Below, one piece after another: positions 26,115 to 36,018 of a stretch of 64,000 bases of DNA. The stretch comes from Rivularia sp. MS3 (GTDB lineage Bacteria; Cyanobacteriota; Cyanobacteriia; Cyanobacteriales; Nostocaceae): positions 1 through 64,000 of the forward strand of contig JAHCMI010000046.1 in NCBI GenBank assembly GCA_019192545.1. The letters run 5' to 3'. Every line of letters starts with the position of its first letter. Positions within the stretch are counted from its first letter, which is position 1. The translations under genes were made by a program, and so were the position numbers. The notes under the pieces were generated by a model that was given only the letters and a program-made list of their open reading frames with translations, did no database searches and had not been told where the DNA came from.

Positions 26115-27863
26115 GTGATTTACTGTATTAACCCCGAATGTAAACAAAGAAAAAATCCCGATAATATCAGTACTTGCCAATACTGCGGAACTAGTTTACT
26201 GGTTAATCATAAATATCGGCTAATCAAACCTTTACGTCCGCTGACGCACCAAAGCTATACGGATATATTTGAGGTATTTGATGGGGAAAATTACAAAGTT
26301 ATCAAAATATTAAAAGTAAATAGTCCGCAATATGTAAAAATGTTTGAAAGGGAAGCATTTACATTACAACTACTCAATCATCCTGGAATTCCTAAGGTAG
26401 AGCCAGAAGACTACTTTACTTTTACACCAAACGATGATTCGGGGGAACTTCATTGTTTGGTGATGGAGAAAATTCCCGGTCAAAATTTAGAGCAGTGGTT
26501 AATAGAAAACGGTGCAATTTCTTCTAAGCAAGCTCTTAACTGGTTGAGACAGCTTGTAGAAATATTAGACATTCTCCATACAAATTACTTTTTTCATCGG
26601 GATATCAAGCCTTCAAATATTATTCTTAAACCGGATGGTAAATTAGCTTTAATTGATTTTGGTACAGTTAGAGACATGAGCAATACCTATTTAGTCAAAA
26701 TAGGAGTAGGAAAAAATGAAAATGTTACTACAACTATGTCTGGTGGTTATACACCCCAAGAACAAGTTGATGGTAAAGCGGTACCTCAATCAGATTTTTA
26801 TGCTTTAGGACGTACTTTCGTCCATTTACTAACAGGTAAATCTCCAACAGAGCTTCCTAATAATCCTAAAACTGGCAAATTAATCTGGCGCAACAAAACA
26901 CGAAAAATTTCTCATCCCCTAGCAGATTTTATTGATGAAATGATGGCTCCATTGCCAGCAGATAGACCTCAAAGGGCATTTCAAATGTTACAATATTTAA
27001 ATCCGAGAAAACTATTTTTAAAAAGTATATTGCGTTTTCTCATGTCTCCTCAATTTAAGTATACTTCAATAGTAATTGTAATTGTCCTAGCTAGTTTTTT
27101 TATAATTCAAACCTGGACAAAACCGTTGCGAGCGGCTCATCAAGAACTTAAAGGCCGTGAAGCTCTCAAGGATGAAAATTTTGACAAAGCAATAAAATCT
27201 TTTAAAAAAGCAACTGAACTCGATCCAAATAAAGCAGATTATCAAAATAGTTTAGGATTAGTTTGTAAGCAGCAAAAATATTTTGAATGTGCTTTAAGTC
27301 GGTATCAAAAATCATTAGAGTTAGGTAATAGCGATATTACAACTAAAGCAACAGTCTATTATAATATGGCAACTCTTTACGAGGATGTTAGAGATTTCGA
27401 TAAAGCAATAGAGCATTACCAAAAAGCAATTGAATTTCAAGGCAACGATAAAGTTAGTTTAATAGTAGCAGATGCCCGTAACAATTATGCTCGTTTGCTT
27501 ATATGGCGAAAGAAAAATAATCAACAAGCGATAGAGGAAATATCGAAATCGTTGCAAGCTATAGAGCAAAAGAAAGCTTCTACATCAAAATCTAACTTGT
27601 ATAAAAACCTGGGCTGGGCATATTTGCAATTAGGTAACTTACAAGCAGCCGAAAAATATTTAGAAAAAGCGATTGAATTTGATGAATATAAAACAGCAGC
27701 CGCTCACTGTCTGCGAGCTACTGTATTGCAACAAATTGAGAGTAAAGATACTCTATCTTCATGGCAGAAATGCCGCGATTATGATGCTGAAGGTTTACCA
27801 GAAGTTGAAACTTGGCAGCTTGATGCAATCCGAAATTTAAATTCAACCAAACAACAAAAATGA
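26115..27863 (+). CDS. Ser/Thr protein kinase with zinc ribbon, TM helix and TPRs
   Basis: The N-terminus holds a zinc-ribbon-like knuckle (C4, C9, C21, C24). A Hanks-type kinase follows (~35-300) with VIKILK (Lys 64), the catalytic loop HRDIKPSN (161-168) and DFGTVRD (181-187). It is the cyanobacterial type in which TMSGGYTPQEQ forms the activation segment. One transmembrane helix lies at ~317-333, after which four to five TPRs (~340-560) face the other side of the membrane. It is thus a receptor-like kinase with an extracytoplasmic TPR domain. It starts at GTG 26115. Its stop overlaps the next gene's start by four bases (ATGA), so the two are translationally coupled. Confidence 0.92.
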   Translation: MIYCINPECKQRKNPDNISTCQYCGTSLLVNHKYRLIKPLRPLTHQSYTDIFEVFDGENYKVIKILKVNSPQYVKMFEREAFTLQLLNHPGIPKVEPEDYFTFTPNDDSGELHCLVMEKIPGQNLEQWLIENGAISSKQALNWLRQLVEILDILHTNYFFHRDIKPSNIILKPDGKLALIDFGTVRDMSNTYLVKIGVGKNENVTTTMSGGYTPQEQVDGKAVPQSDFYALGRTFVHLLTGKSPTELPNNPKTGKLIWRNKTRKISHPLADFIDEMMAPLPADRPQRAFQMLQYLNPRKLFLKSILRFLMSPQFKYTSIVIVIVLASFFIIQTWTKPLRAAHQELKGREALKDENFDKAIKSFKKATELDPNKADYQNSLGLVCKQQKYFECALSRYQKSLELGNSDITTKATVYYNMATLYEDVRDFDKAIEHYQKAIEFQGNDKVSLIVADARNNYARLLIWRKKNNQQAIEEISKSLQAIEQKKASTSKSNLYKNLGWAYLQLGNLQAAEKYLEKAIEFDEYKTAAAHCLRATVLQQIESKDTLSSWQKCRDYDAEGLPEVETWQLDAIRNLNSTKQQK

Positions 27864-28897
27864 AATATCAATTAAGATATCAACTATTTAACTACCTGAT
27901 TTTAACTTTAGCGACTAGCTCTGCAATCACGGTATTGAATAATAAAGCTATTGCTCTTAATCAAGTTTCACCAGCACTTAGGCAATTGTCACAAAACTCT
28001 GGTTGGTGCGTGACACAAAGACAATTATATTGCGTTGAAAATCAACCAAAGTCTTACAGCACCCTACGAGTAAAATATGTTAGTCGCGTAAGTTCGATTT
28101 TACATCCTAATAAAACACTATTAGCAAGAAGGATTATTTGCGATCCCATGTGTCGCGAAGTTAGTCGTAGTGACTCTTTTTATATAATCAGCCCTGTTGG
28201 TACCCTACTCGATAGCAATTTACCAAAGTTTTCTTGGACAAATATACCAAAAGCCACCAGCTATATTGTCCGCTTGAGTAGCTCGGAAGGAACTTTATGG
28301 CAGGCAGAAACTACAAATACCGAAATTACCTACCCTGAAAATCAACCAGCTTTACAGGCAGGTAAAGCCTACGATTTAACCGTTAAAGCGATTGGTGCAG
28401 AAGAGAGAGAGACTGAAACTCGATTTATTATCCTTACACCACAAGAAGCTCAAAAAGTGAACAGCGAAGTTGTTAATATCCGCAAACAAAATCTTGCCCC
28501 TGAAGATACAGCTTTAAAAATAGCCGAACTTTACGAAAAAAATAATCTGATATCTTTAGCCGAAAAGAATTATCAGCAAGCGCTGAATATAGCAGAAAGT
28601 AAAGGCGATTTAAACGGGCAAGCTTGGGCAAGAGTGAAGCTTGCAAGGATTAATCTTGCTCTAGATAATTACAAAAAAGCAATTATTTTATTAAAAACAG
28701 CACATGTCAATTACGAAGCTTTGAATAATAAAGAACTTTCCAGTCAGGTAGCTCAATTTTTAGGGGAAGTATACGATAGTCTCAACGAAAAACAAAAATC
28801 AATAACTTGGTATCAGCGAGCTAAAACTGGATATCAGCAATTAAACGATAAAAAACGTTTGGAATGGGTAGAGAGACAGTTGAATCGGTTGAGGTAA
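27860..28897 (+). CDS. Exported Ig-like/TPR protein coupled to the kinase gene
   Basis: The N-terminus has a hydrophobic signal segment (~10-30, LFNYLILTLATSSAITVL). Residues ~115-195 form a beta-sandwich with a fibronectin/Ig-like pattern (PKFSWTNIPKATSYIVRL, LQAGKAYDLTVKAIGAEE) as in DUF928-type cyanobacterial proteins. Residues ~220-345 contain three TPR units. The start codon overlaps the kinase stop, so both proteins are probably made together, and this one could be a periplasmic partner of the kinase's TPR domain. No enzymatic motif is seen. The four Cys between residues 48 and 97 (WCVTQRQLYC, ICDPMC) could form disulfides. Confidence 0.75.
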   Translation: MKYQLRYQLFNYLILTLATSSAITVLNNKAIALNQVSPALRQLSQNSGWCVTQRQLYCVENQPKSYSTLRVKYVSRVSSILHPNKTLLARRIICDPMCREVSRSDSFYIISPVGTLLDSNLPKFSWTNIPKATSYIVRLSSSEGTLWQAETTNTEITYPENQPALQAGKAYDLTVKAIGAEERETETRFIILTPQEAQKVNSEVVNIRKQNLAPEDTALKIAELYEKNNLISLAEKNYQQALNIAESKGDLNGQAWARVKLARINLALDNYKKAIILLKTAHVNYEALNNKELSSQVAQFLGEVYDSLNEKQKSITWYQRAKTGYQQLNDKKRLEWVERQLNRLR

Positions 28898-29070
28898 TTA
28901 ATGCTTATGAATAAAAAGAACCCTATATCATAAGTAATCATCCGAACTTGATATAAAGTAAATTAATTTTAAGAGGATGTTTGAGCAGTATAATTTTCAT
29001 CATAATTCTCGGATTATTCCCTGAATAAAAATTATGCTTTTGGTGCGTTATACTTATCCCCAATTACCAA

Positions 29071-31779
29071 TTAAAGCCAATTCCCTACTAATATAAAAGG
29101 TGCCCAATGATAAGGATGATTGTATTTAGGATGATTTAGAAAATTAACTTGCACTTTTCTCAGGGCTTCGGCTTTTGTCATGTTTGGTTTGTTTAATTCT
29201 TGATAAAATTGTTTCATAAAATCGGCTGTGGATTCATCGTTAACTTGCCATAAACTAGCAACCGTACTGCGAGCTTCAGCTTTTAAAGCAACTCCAGCTA
29301 TACCCAAAGCAGCACGTTTATCTCCTTTTGCTGTTTCGCAAGCACTTAATACTAGTAATTCAATTGGTTGAGCAGAAGTTTCTCTACGAGAGCGAAGTAA
29401 TTCTTCTAATTCATCTAGCTTAATTTTGTTATGCCAAGCATATATATAAGTTTGTTCGCGGTTGGAACTAAATTGTCCGTGAGTAGCTAGATGAATAAAT
29501 GGGTAGTTTTCGGCAGCCATTTGTTTTTTTAAAGCTTCACTGGTAAATTGTTCGTTTTTTAGTACTTGATTGGATACGGTTTTTTCGATTCCAGCTAATT
29601 CATCTTCTACATGAAAAAGCTCTGGTAATCTATTAACAAAACTTTTGGCTTCTTCACTGATTCCTGCAAGCAATGCACTCCGCTGTTTCGGTTTTAAATT
29701 TCTTTGATTTAGTAATTTGGATGCTACATTCACAGCAATACTGTATTTCTGAATTAAATATTGTTCTTGTTTTTCATCGTAAAGTGCAGCAAAAGGAAGG
29801 CTCTGCAAAGTACTGTCAACAATAAAAACTAATGTGCCTTCGTCTGGTAAATCATTTTCAAAAGGTTTGATTAGATATTCATAAAGCTTTTTGGCAGGTT
29901 CAATATACTCTTGTTTCTGAAATTTTCGACTTGAACGTAAATTTTCTAATTCGTGCAGAAATTGATTAAATTTTGTCTGAGATATATCAACTTGTTCGCG
30001 AAGTAATTTATTTGATGATGGTATGCGAGCAATTACTTCAATCCGGTTTTGGATGATAATCGGATGAATTATTGCTGCTGGGGGCTGTTCAAATTTATTA
30101 ATCGGAACGGTTTTTGCAGTATCAAGCCGACATCGTAATAAGTTTTCTAATTCTGCTAGCTGCAAAGATTCGCTAACTTCGGTTGCTTTTAATAAATTTT
30201 TCTCGCTGGCTTTTGTTTGCAAAAGTAAATCGAGCAGTCTACGATATACAGGTTCGACGTTTTCTAAAAAAGAAAACTGTACGTCGGAATCTGTTGTCAA
30301 CAAATTGTAACGAACTGATTCTAAAGTATTTATTGCTTTATTATAAGCCGTTATGGCATTGTCTTTCTTTCCTTGTTCTTCTAATATATGCCCTAGTTGG
30401 GATTGCCATTGATAAGCAATAAATGGTTGTTTGGTTGGTTGTGCAAAATAAAGAGCCTGTTGTGTGGATTGATATGCTTTCTTCAGACAGGATTCTGTTG
30501 TTTTACATAAATTATGATTGCTAATATTTTTGTTTTTGGAATTATTTGAATTTAAATTTAAATTTAAATTTTGCTTTAACCACCAAGCCCGATATTCATA
30601 CAAGCTACCAAGATTACCAATGGCATAAGATTTAGCAACATCATCTTGGATTATTTCAGCTTGGGATTGTGCTGATGATAATTCTTTAATTTTCTTTTCC
30701 CAATCAGGTTTGTTCTTAGTTAGTTGGATTAGACAAGTTTTTGCTGTAGCTAAATTAATTTTATTGTAAATCTGGTTTTGATTGGGAGATGAATTCGCAA
30801 TATTTATATCTGACAATAAACTATTTGCTTGAGACAGTAAGCTGTTTGTATCATTTATGGCAGTTGATTTAAACTTGCTTCTGGTTAGCAACAGATTGAG
30901 TAAATTAATTTTTGCTTTAGTTGCGATGGGTTGAGAAGAAATTTTAATTACTTCTTGATATTTCGACTCAGCATTTTTATATTCTTTTATCGCTTCTAGG
31001 GGAAGAGTATAATTATTTTGAAAACAACCCCAACGATAATTATCTTGTTGAGATGCTGTTAAATTAAAGTTCGATGCTTCTGATGCTAAAAATCTATCGC
31101 GTTGTAAATTTCCTAAAGACATATAGGTATTCGCCAAACTCAATAAAGTACCTGCTTGAGTTGAAGGTGAATTATTTTTAGCTACCGTTTCCAAAATATA
31201 GCGCGATTCATTTAACTTACCCGTTGCTCGCAAAACATCACCCAAACTGCGCCACCCAATTAATAAAATATCGGGTTCGGAATGTATCTTATTTTCTTGT
31301 AAGATTTTTTCTAATTCGTCTTTATTCAATTTATCGCAACTTAATCGATCAATTTCCAAGCTTTGCAGTAATATGCCGCAAGCACGAGGTAAAAAGCCTA
31401 ACTTCTGTAAAGCACTAGCTTGGTAAATTTGATTGCTAGTGACTGCAATTTTATCTCCTAATTGAATATAAATTGTTTCGGCTGTTTGCCAATTATTTAA
31501 AGCATCATTAGCTTTTCCGAATTCAAACTGCAAACGACCTAAATTAGTTAAAGTAATAGCTTGATTTGGTTTATCTTTTTGTTCGGCAAATATTTGTGCT
31601 GCTTTCTGAAGATACTCTATTGCTGTTGATAATTGCTGCTGACGATAAAAACTTTCTCCCTGCTTGACTAAAAGCCGAGGATTACTAGAAACTGTGGCTG
31701 GAGTTTGAGAAAAAACAGGAGATATCCCCACAATTAAGAAAATAGTAATTAGAAATATAGCAATAAATTTACTTCGCAT
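29071..31779 (-). CDS. TPR-CHAT caspase-like protease with signal peptide
   Basis: The start is taken at ATG 31779 (MRSKFIAIFLITIFLIVG), which gives a clean signal peptide; an in-frame TTG at 31800 would add seven residues. Residues ~30-480 contain many TPR units, though several in the middle are degenerate. Residues ~600-900 form a CHAT domain (caspase-like, cleaving after unknown residues) with the catalytic His in FIHLATHGQFSS and Cys in LLVLSACETAKGD, followed by the usual GIAGVALKAEARSTVASLWQ and the terminal HPYHWAPFILVGNW. CHAT-TPR proteins are abundant in cyanobacteria, often beside TpsA or TpsB genes, and here a TpsB scrap lies just upstream. Role unknown; proteolytic activation outside the cytoplasm is plausible. 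Confidence 0.9.
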   Translation of the reverse strand: MRSKFIAIFLITIFLIVGISPVFSQTPATVSSNPRLLVKQGESFYRQQQLSTAIEYLQKAAQIFAEQKDKPNQAITLTNLGRLQFEFGKANDALNNWQTAETIYIQLGDKIAVTSNQIYQASALQKLGFLPRACGILLQSLEIDRLSCDKLNKDELEKILQENKIHSEPDILLIGWRSLGDVLRATGKLNESRYILETVAKNNSPSTQAGTLLSLANTYMSLGNLQRDRFLASEASNFNLTASQQDNYRWGCFQNNYTLPLEAIKEYKNAESKYQEVIKISSQPIATKAKINLLNLLLTRSKFKSTAINDTNSLLSQANSLLSDINIANSSPNQNQIYNKINLATAKTCLIQLTKNKPDWEKKIKELSSAQSQAEIIQDDVAKSYAIGNLGSLYEYRAWWLKQNLNLNLNSNNSKNKNISNHNLCKTTESCLKKAYQSTQQALYFAQPTKQPFIAYQWQSQLGHILEEQGKKDNAITAYNKAINTLESVRYNLLTTDSDVQFSFLENVEPVYRRLLDLLLQTKASEKNLLKATEVSESLQLAELENLLRCRLDTAKTVPINKFEQPPAAIIHPIIIQNRIEVIARIPSSNKLLREQVDISQTKFNQFLHELENLRSSRKFQKQEYIEPAKKLYEYLIKPFENDLPDEGTLVFIVDSTLQSLPFAALYDEKQEQYLIQKYSIAVNVASKLLNQRNLKPKQRSALLAGISEEAKSFVNRLPELFHVEDELAGIEKTVSNQVLKNEQFTSEALKKQMAAENYPFIHLATHGQFSSNREQTYIYAWHNKIKLDELEELLRSRRETSAQPIELLVLSACETAKGDKRAALGIAGVALKAEARSTVASLWQVNDESTADFMKQFYQELNKPNMTKAEALRKVQVNFLNHPKYNHPYHWAPFILVGNWL

Positions 31780-31796
31780 TTTCAAATAAATATCAA

Positions 31797-31940
31797 TCAA
31801 GGATTGTACTGCAATGTAAAATAAATACCGTTTTCCTGTCCAACCTTCACCCTATTGCTACCATCGCTGTTGTTGTAACTCAAGGTGAAATTGTCGCCGA
31901 ATCCCAGTAAATTATTTTCTCTAAAACTAACTTCTCACTG
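31797..31940 (-). pseudogene. Remnant of a TpsB/ShlB-like outer-membrane barrel gene
   Basis: A minus-strand frame of about 45 codons between an in-frame TGA and the TGA at 31797-31799 reads EVSFRENNLLGFGDNFTLSY, then NNSDGSNRVKVGQENGIYF and TLQYNP. The ENNLLG.GD...SYNNSDGSN pattern is characteristic of ShlB/FhaC-type TpsB barrels, and the ending resembles a terminal barrel strand. No longer frame and no POTRA domain is present, so it looks like an internally deleted remnant fused to its own C-terminus. The match is from pattern memory only. Confidence 0.45.
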
Positions 31941-32287
31941 AAAACTACCTACACTCGGAAAACGACTATGTAGCAGATATGGTTTCAAATAAAGGGTGAG
32001 TATAATTCGTGAATTTACAATAGTTGCAAAGCCTGCAATAAACTATCAACATTTAACGGTTTTTTATCTTTTGACGAAAAACACTTTTTAATTTCTGTGT
32101 ATAGAATTATTCCATATTAATTCAATTTATAGTAAATAGAACCATATTTTTTAATAATTGCCAATAATAAAGCTAAAATCACCTAATTTTTCACATTCAT
32201 ACCGAATTCCTATAAACTCTCTCCAACAGCAACGCGGTAGCAAGCATCGCATAAAGCTGTTGTGTATTTAATTTGTATATGAGACGC
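31941..32287. other. Intergenic gap, nothing recognised
   Basis: AT-rich sequence between the TpsB-like remnant and the small leftward eCIS gene. I see no open frame with coding character and no strong hairpin. Confidence 0.5.
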
Positions 32288-32542
32288 TTACTTCATAATT
32301 CCTCTAAAGACTGATTGGGCTATTTGCACACCTATTTGTTCGGGTGTTATATCCTTGGTTATATTTACAGTTGTAGGTAAGCTCGAAATATTACCACCAT
32401 TTTGCAAGTGGGAAGGAAGATTGTTTTCATTCAACAACCGAGACAATTCTGTTTCTAAAGCCGCTTGTAAGCGGTAAAGTTGACTGCGAGGGATGTCAAT
32501 ATCATCTAAGATTATCCGTTCAATTTGTAAATTAATATTCAT
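32288..32542 (-). CDS. Small conserved-looking protein at the distal end of the leftward eCIS genes, 84 aa
   Basis: The sequence begins MNINLQIERIILDDIDI, followed by a helix (SQLYRLQAALETELSRLL), a Gly/Ser/Asn linker and a short amphipathic end (PEQIGVQIAQSVFRGI). As I recall, the opening IxIxRIVLDGLDI-type strand and the closing IGxxIAxxVYxGL-type helix are seen in small proteins of eCIS loci. It lies ~300 bases downstream of the AAA+ gene. A structural or chaperone-like role is plausible, but no function is established here. The start is ATG 32542. Confidence 0.6.
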   Translation of the reverse strand: MNINLQIERIILDDIDIPRSQLYRLQAALETELSRLLNENNLPSHLQNGGNISSLPTTVNITKDITPEQIGVQIAQSVFRGIMK

Positions 32543-32584
32543 GATTATCGTAATATTTTGTACATAGTTGTCTTTTCTCTAATT

Positions 32585-32725
32585 CGCAGGGATAGTATAA
32601 ATTTAATTTAAACTCGAATCAATTCTCTGTACTCTCTTCCTCTGTGCCCTCCGCGCTCTCTGCGGTTTTTTTAAACCAAATTCTAAAAATCCAGCAAAAT
32701 TAATGTGGTGGAATACTAATGTTCT
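32585..32725. repeat. Copy of CTCTGCG-type dispersed element
   Basis: This stretch matches 58485-58618 in order: GGGATA...CTCTTCCTCTG, CGCTCTCTGCGGTTTTTTTAA, and a right end AAATTAATGTGGTGGAATACTA. It occupies the gap between the small 84-aa gene and the AAA+ gene. Partial copies lie at 51360-51430 and inside two coding regions. Confidence 0.65.
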
Positions 32726-32842
32726 GTCCCGTTAGCATGAAAGGCTTATTTAATATAAACCTTCTAAAGCCCAGAGAGCGCTGAGAAGTTTATAGCGGTT
32801 TTCACTTGGATGCAATACAAATTTGACCTCTCCTTCTTCCCC

Positions 32843-34810
32843 CTAAATAACGGCAAAATCCGCTTCATTAATCGGACGCTCTAATTTCCGAAATTCGGTT
32901 CTTGCTGCTGTTAATACGGATTGCATTGTCACTGCTTTACCTTCCATAGCTGCTAAAAACGCTGCGTTTATCGCAATATTATGAATGCTGCCACCCGTCA
33001 AATTTAATCTTGCCAAACGTTCTAAATCTAATGATTCTACCGGTGTTTCCTGGGGAAAAACTTTTTGCCACATCCGTTTTCGTTCCAATTTACCGGGGAA
33101 GGGAAAGTTAATAATAAACCGCAGTCTTCGTAGAAAAGCTGTATCTAAGGAACTTTTCATGTTCGTTGCTAAAATCGCCAAGCCTTGGTAAGATTCTATT
33201 CGCTGCAATAGATAATTTATCTCAATATTGGCGTAACGGTCATGACTGTCTTTGACTTCGCTGCGTTTACCAAATAAAGCGTCTGCTTCGTCGAAAAACA
33301 AGATAGCACCACCATTTTCAGCAGCATCAAATAGCTTTCGTAAATTTTTCTCGGTTTCGCCAATATATTTACTGACAACAGCCGATAAATCAACACGATA
33401 CAGATTTAATTGCAAACTCTTGGCAATTACTTCCGCTGCCATTGTCTTTCCCGTACCGCTTTCCCCAGCAAACAAAGCGCTGATTCCCATGCCCCGATTC
33501 ATCCGTCGTTGAAATCCCCAATTTTCGTAAACTTGGCGGCGTTGTTTTACTTGCGAGGCGATTTGATGCAGCAAGTTTGTTTCTTCCGATGGCAATACAA
33601 TATCGTCCCAGGTGGCTTTGGTGTCGATACGTTGAGCTAAATTATCTAATTGCGGACGAGTGCTGACTAAACAAGCATTCCACAAATTAGTATGTAATTC
33701 ATTTTTATCTGTAATATTTTGATTAAATACTAATTGAGCATTTTTGTGGATGGTGGAAAGGTTGAGATTAAATTGCGAAGCTAAGAGTGCAGGACTTTCT
33801 GGGTTAGTAGAAGTATCAAGGATGTTTGTCCAAGCTGCTTGTTGTTCTGGTGCGGTGGGTTTAGTAATATCGAAACTGACGCTGGTTCTATTTAACTGGG
33901 TTGGTTCGTAAGTATCGAGAAATAATAAGTTATGGTAGCGCGATAGAAAACGGTTGAGTGGAGAAGCAGAAGTTTTATTTGTGGAGTTTTCTTGTTCCTT
34001 AGCATCAAGGTAAATCGCAATCGGCATTAATATACTTTCCCTCTGCCATAATCGCAGAAAAGTTTCCAATTCTGCTGCCGGGGTTGGTAGCAATCCAGAT
34101 GGTAAGCGATAAAGCTGCAAACCAAAAACCGTAGCGGTATGACTGGCAATTAATTCTTTGCTTGAGCTATCGCTACCTAATAACTCAATTATCGGTAAAT
34201 GGGTTGCTGAATTTGCTTGTTTGAGGTGGTCAATAATTGTTTCGACAATAGTTTCCTGAGAAGGTGGTAGTATACCGACAGAAGTTTCTACAGGCATGAC
34301 TAAACTTGCCAGTCGGTCATCTAAATAGTTTAAACCTTTGAGATAGTTGACTATTCGCTCCTCTGCTTTGATGGCACTAGTAATTAAAGGTTGACTACCG
34401 ACTTGGTTTATTTCAATCAATCGCCAATAACGGAGGGGACGCTCTGGTGAAACCACATCCCAAGCAGGTTCATTAAATAAAGAAAGAGCTAAAGCAAAGG
34501 TTGGATAAGGACTTTTACTATCGTTTTGAGCCTTGGCACATAAACTAGCAATCCTTGTATCTAATTCCATCCCCGCACACAAAAGTAATACTTTTTGCTC
34601 GAATTGAGAAAGTCCAAAACGACGACTTAAAGATACTAATGCAGGATATGGTTCAGTCGCTGCAACTTCTGCCATTGTTGCATGTGCCTGTTCTATCTCC
34701 GTATCAGATACTTGCTCACCAGCCATTTTTTGCAACCGCAGACGCAGCCACTCTAACACTATAGTTAAATACTTTTCATTATTTTCAAGCCAGTAATTTG
34801 CATCATTCAT
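32843..34810 (-). CDS. eCIS-associated AAA+ ATPase (Afp15/Pvc15-like)
   Basis: The 655-residue protein has a long winged N-terminal half (~1-390, all alpha with LSRRFGLSQFEQKVLLLCAG and a degenerate P-loop-like domain). A canonical AAA+ module (~400-640) follows: Walker A ALFAGESGTGKTMAAE (449-457), Walker B AILFFDEADALFG (504-514), sensor ILATNM and arginine finger region TAFLRRLRFIINFPFP. AAA+ proteins of this kind are hallmark genes of eCIS clusters; they are thought to help assembly or loading. The start ATG 34810 overlaps the upstream DUF4255 stop (TGATG), so the two are translationally coupled; an in-frame GTG at 34813 is also possible. Confidence 0.93.
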   Translation of the reverse strand: MNDANYWLENNEKYLTIVLEWLRLRLQKMAGEQVSDTEIEQAHATMAEVAATEPYPALVSLSRRFGLSQFEQKVLLLCAGMELDTRIASLCAKAQNDSKSPYPTFALALSLFNEPAWDVVSPERPLRYWRLIEINQVGSQPLITSAIKAEERIVNYLKGLNYLDDRLASLVMPVETSVGILPPSQETIVETIIDHLKQANSATHLPIIELLGSDSSSKELIASHTATVFGLQLYRLPSGLLPTPAAELETFLRLWQRESILMPIAIYLDAKEQENSTNKTSASPLNRFLSRYHNLLFLDTYEPTQLNRTSVSFDITKPTAPEQQAAWTNILDTSTNPESPALLASQFNLNLSTIHKNAQLVFNQNITDKNELHTNLWNACLVSTRPQLDNLAQRIDTKATWDDIVLPSEETNLLHQIASQVKQRRQVYENWGFQRRMNRGMGISALFAGESGTGKTMAAEVIAKSLQLNLYRVDLSAVVSKYIGETEKNLRKLFDAAENGGAILFFDEADALFGKRSEVKDSHDRYANIEINYLLQRIESYQGLAILATNMKSSLDTAFLRRLRFIINFPFPGKLERKRMWQKVFPQETPVESLDLERLARLNLTGGSIHNIAINAAFLAAMEGKAVTMQSVLTAARTEFRKLERPINEADFAVI

Positions 34811-36018
34811 CACAGCGTTACCTTTTGACTGGAATCGAATACAGGAGGTTTAACGGAATTATCTATTAATAAGCTATCCACTCCATCAACACGCAAACGA
34901 ACAAAGTATTCCCCAGTCGGAATAGTTTCCACATTGAAATTTACTGTATTCGTCTTACCGGGATTTTCGGTTTCTGGCTCAGTTGGTAAAAGTTGGCGAT
35001 CGCCTAACAGTAAGCTGATTTCTTGGTCTTGCCAAACTTGAGGATTGCAAGTTACAGTTACCCTTTGATTCTCGGTAGTAATTTGCTCAATTTTTGGAGC
35101 TAGAGAAAAAGGTAAAGCATTTGTTGTTTGTTCTTTTCCTTCCCGTCGAAGTTTAACTGCAACCGTATAAAATCCCGCCGGTAAATCAGCAGGTTGGTTG
35201 GGTATTTGAATATTTATTTGTTGTGCTGAGGTTTGTTGCTGAGCTTCTAATTCAACAGCTATATCTAAATTTTTATTTTTCAATAAAACTAATGCTCTAC
35301 CGTCATCGCCATTTAAATTATGTCCCTGCAAAGAAAGCTGCTCGCCCAAACGAACGCTAAACTGCCGATTTGGTAACTGTAATGTTTCCAAGGTAGGGAA
35401 AGGAGGAGTTAAATCCGCTTGTGCAATAATACCTTTATCTTCCGAGCCGCGAGTTAAAACCGGTAGCGGCGCTTTAACTTGTAAACTGCTATCAATTAAA
35501 ATTACAGATACTTCATAAGCTGCTGAAATGCGATATTGAGTTTGAAATGTCGTCCATAACTTAGACACATCATCCAGAGATAAAGGTTGAGGAGTAATCT
35601 TAATCCGTTCAACTTGTTGATGTAAATTACTTTCTGGTAATGCAGCTTTAATATCCCCCGGCTTCAAGATAGTAGCATCGTGAAGTACCCGCATTGCCGT
35701 ACCTAAAATCCGATGTCCTAAAATATCATCATTATCTTGTCCGTAAGCAGTAATTAAATAGTAGAGATTTAAAGCTAACGGTAACTTCCCAGTTTCTCCA
35801 GGTTTGACACGATTGGGAATATCTTGATTGCGTAAAGCGGCATTCGGTAAAGTATGGTAGAGAAAAATATTAATTTGATTGCTGCTCTCACCATTTTCTC
35901 TCGCTTTATCCGGAGGGCGCGTAGTTACACCACCACTACCAAGCTCATCGCCAATACCCCTGGCAATGATATTACGTAACGTTGTAGTGACAGCAGCGAT
36001 CGCCAGTGAATTACTCAT
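34810..36018 (-). CDS. DUF4255 protein, eCIS tail terminator/cap (Afp16-like) with Ig-like C-terminus
   Basis: Residues 1-200 match the DUF4255 family: an N-terminal helix (LAIAAVTTTLRNIIARGI), INIFLYHTLPNAALRNQD, LALNLYYLITAYG and DDILGHRILGTAMRVLHD. In Afp/PVC systems this family terminates the tube and sheath. Residues ~215-402 add two beta-sandwich (IPT/Ig-like) modules (LSLQGHNL...VLLKNKNLDI; VTCNPQVWQDQEISLLLGDRQL), common in the longer cyanobacterial and actinobacterial versions. It is coupled to the AAA+ gene by overlapping codons. Upstream, on the opposite strand, the toxin island begins, so the leftward eCIS series is interrupted here. The start is ATG 36018. Confidence 0.9.
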   Translation of the reverse strand: MSNSLAIAAVTTTLRNIIARGIGDELGSGGVTTRPPDKARENGESSNQINIFLYHTLPNAALRNQDIPNRVKPGETGKLPLALNLYYLITAYGQDNDDILGHRILGTAMRVLHDATILKPGDIKAALPESNLHQQVERIKITPQPLSLDDVSKLWTTFQTQYRISAAYEVSVILIDSSLQVKAPLPVLTRGSEDKGIIAQADLTPPFPTLETLQLPNRQFSVRLGEQLSLQGHNLNGDDGRALVLLKNKNLDIAVELEAQQQTSAQQINIQIPNQPADLPAGFYTVAVKLRREGKEQTTNALPFSLAPKIEQITTENQRVTVTCNPQVWQDQEISLLLGDRQLLPTEPETENPGKTNTVNFNVETIPTGEYFVRLRVDGVDSLLIDNSVKPPVFDSSQKVTL

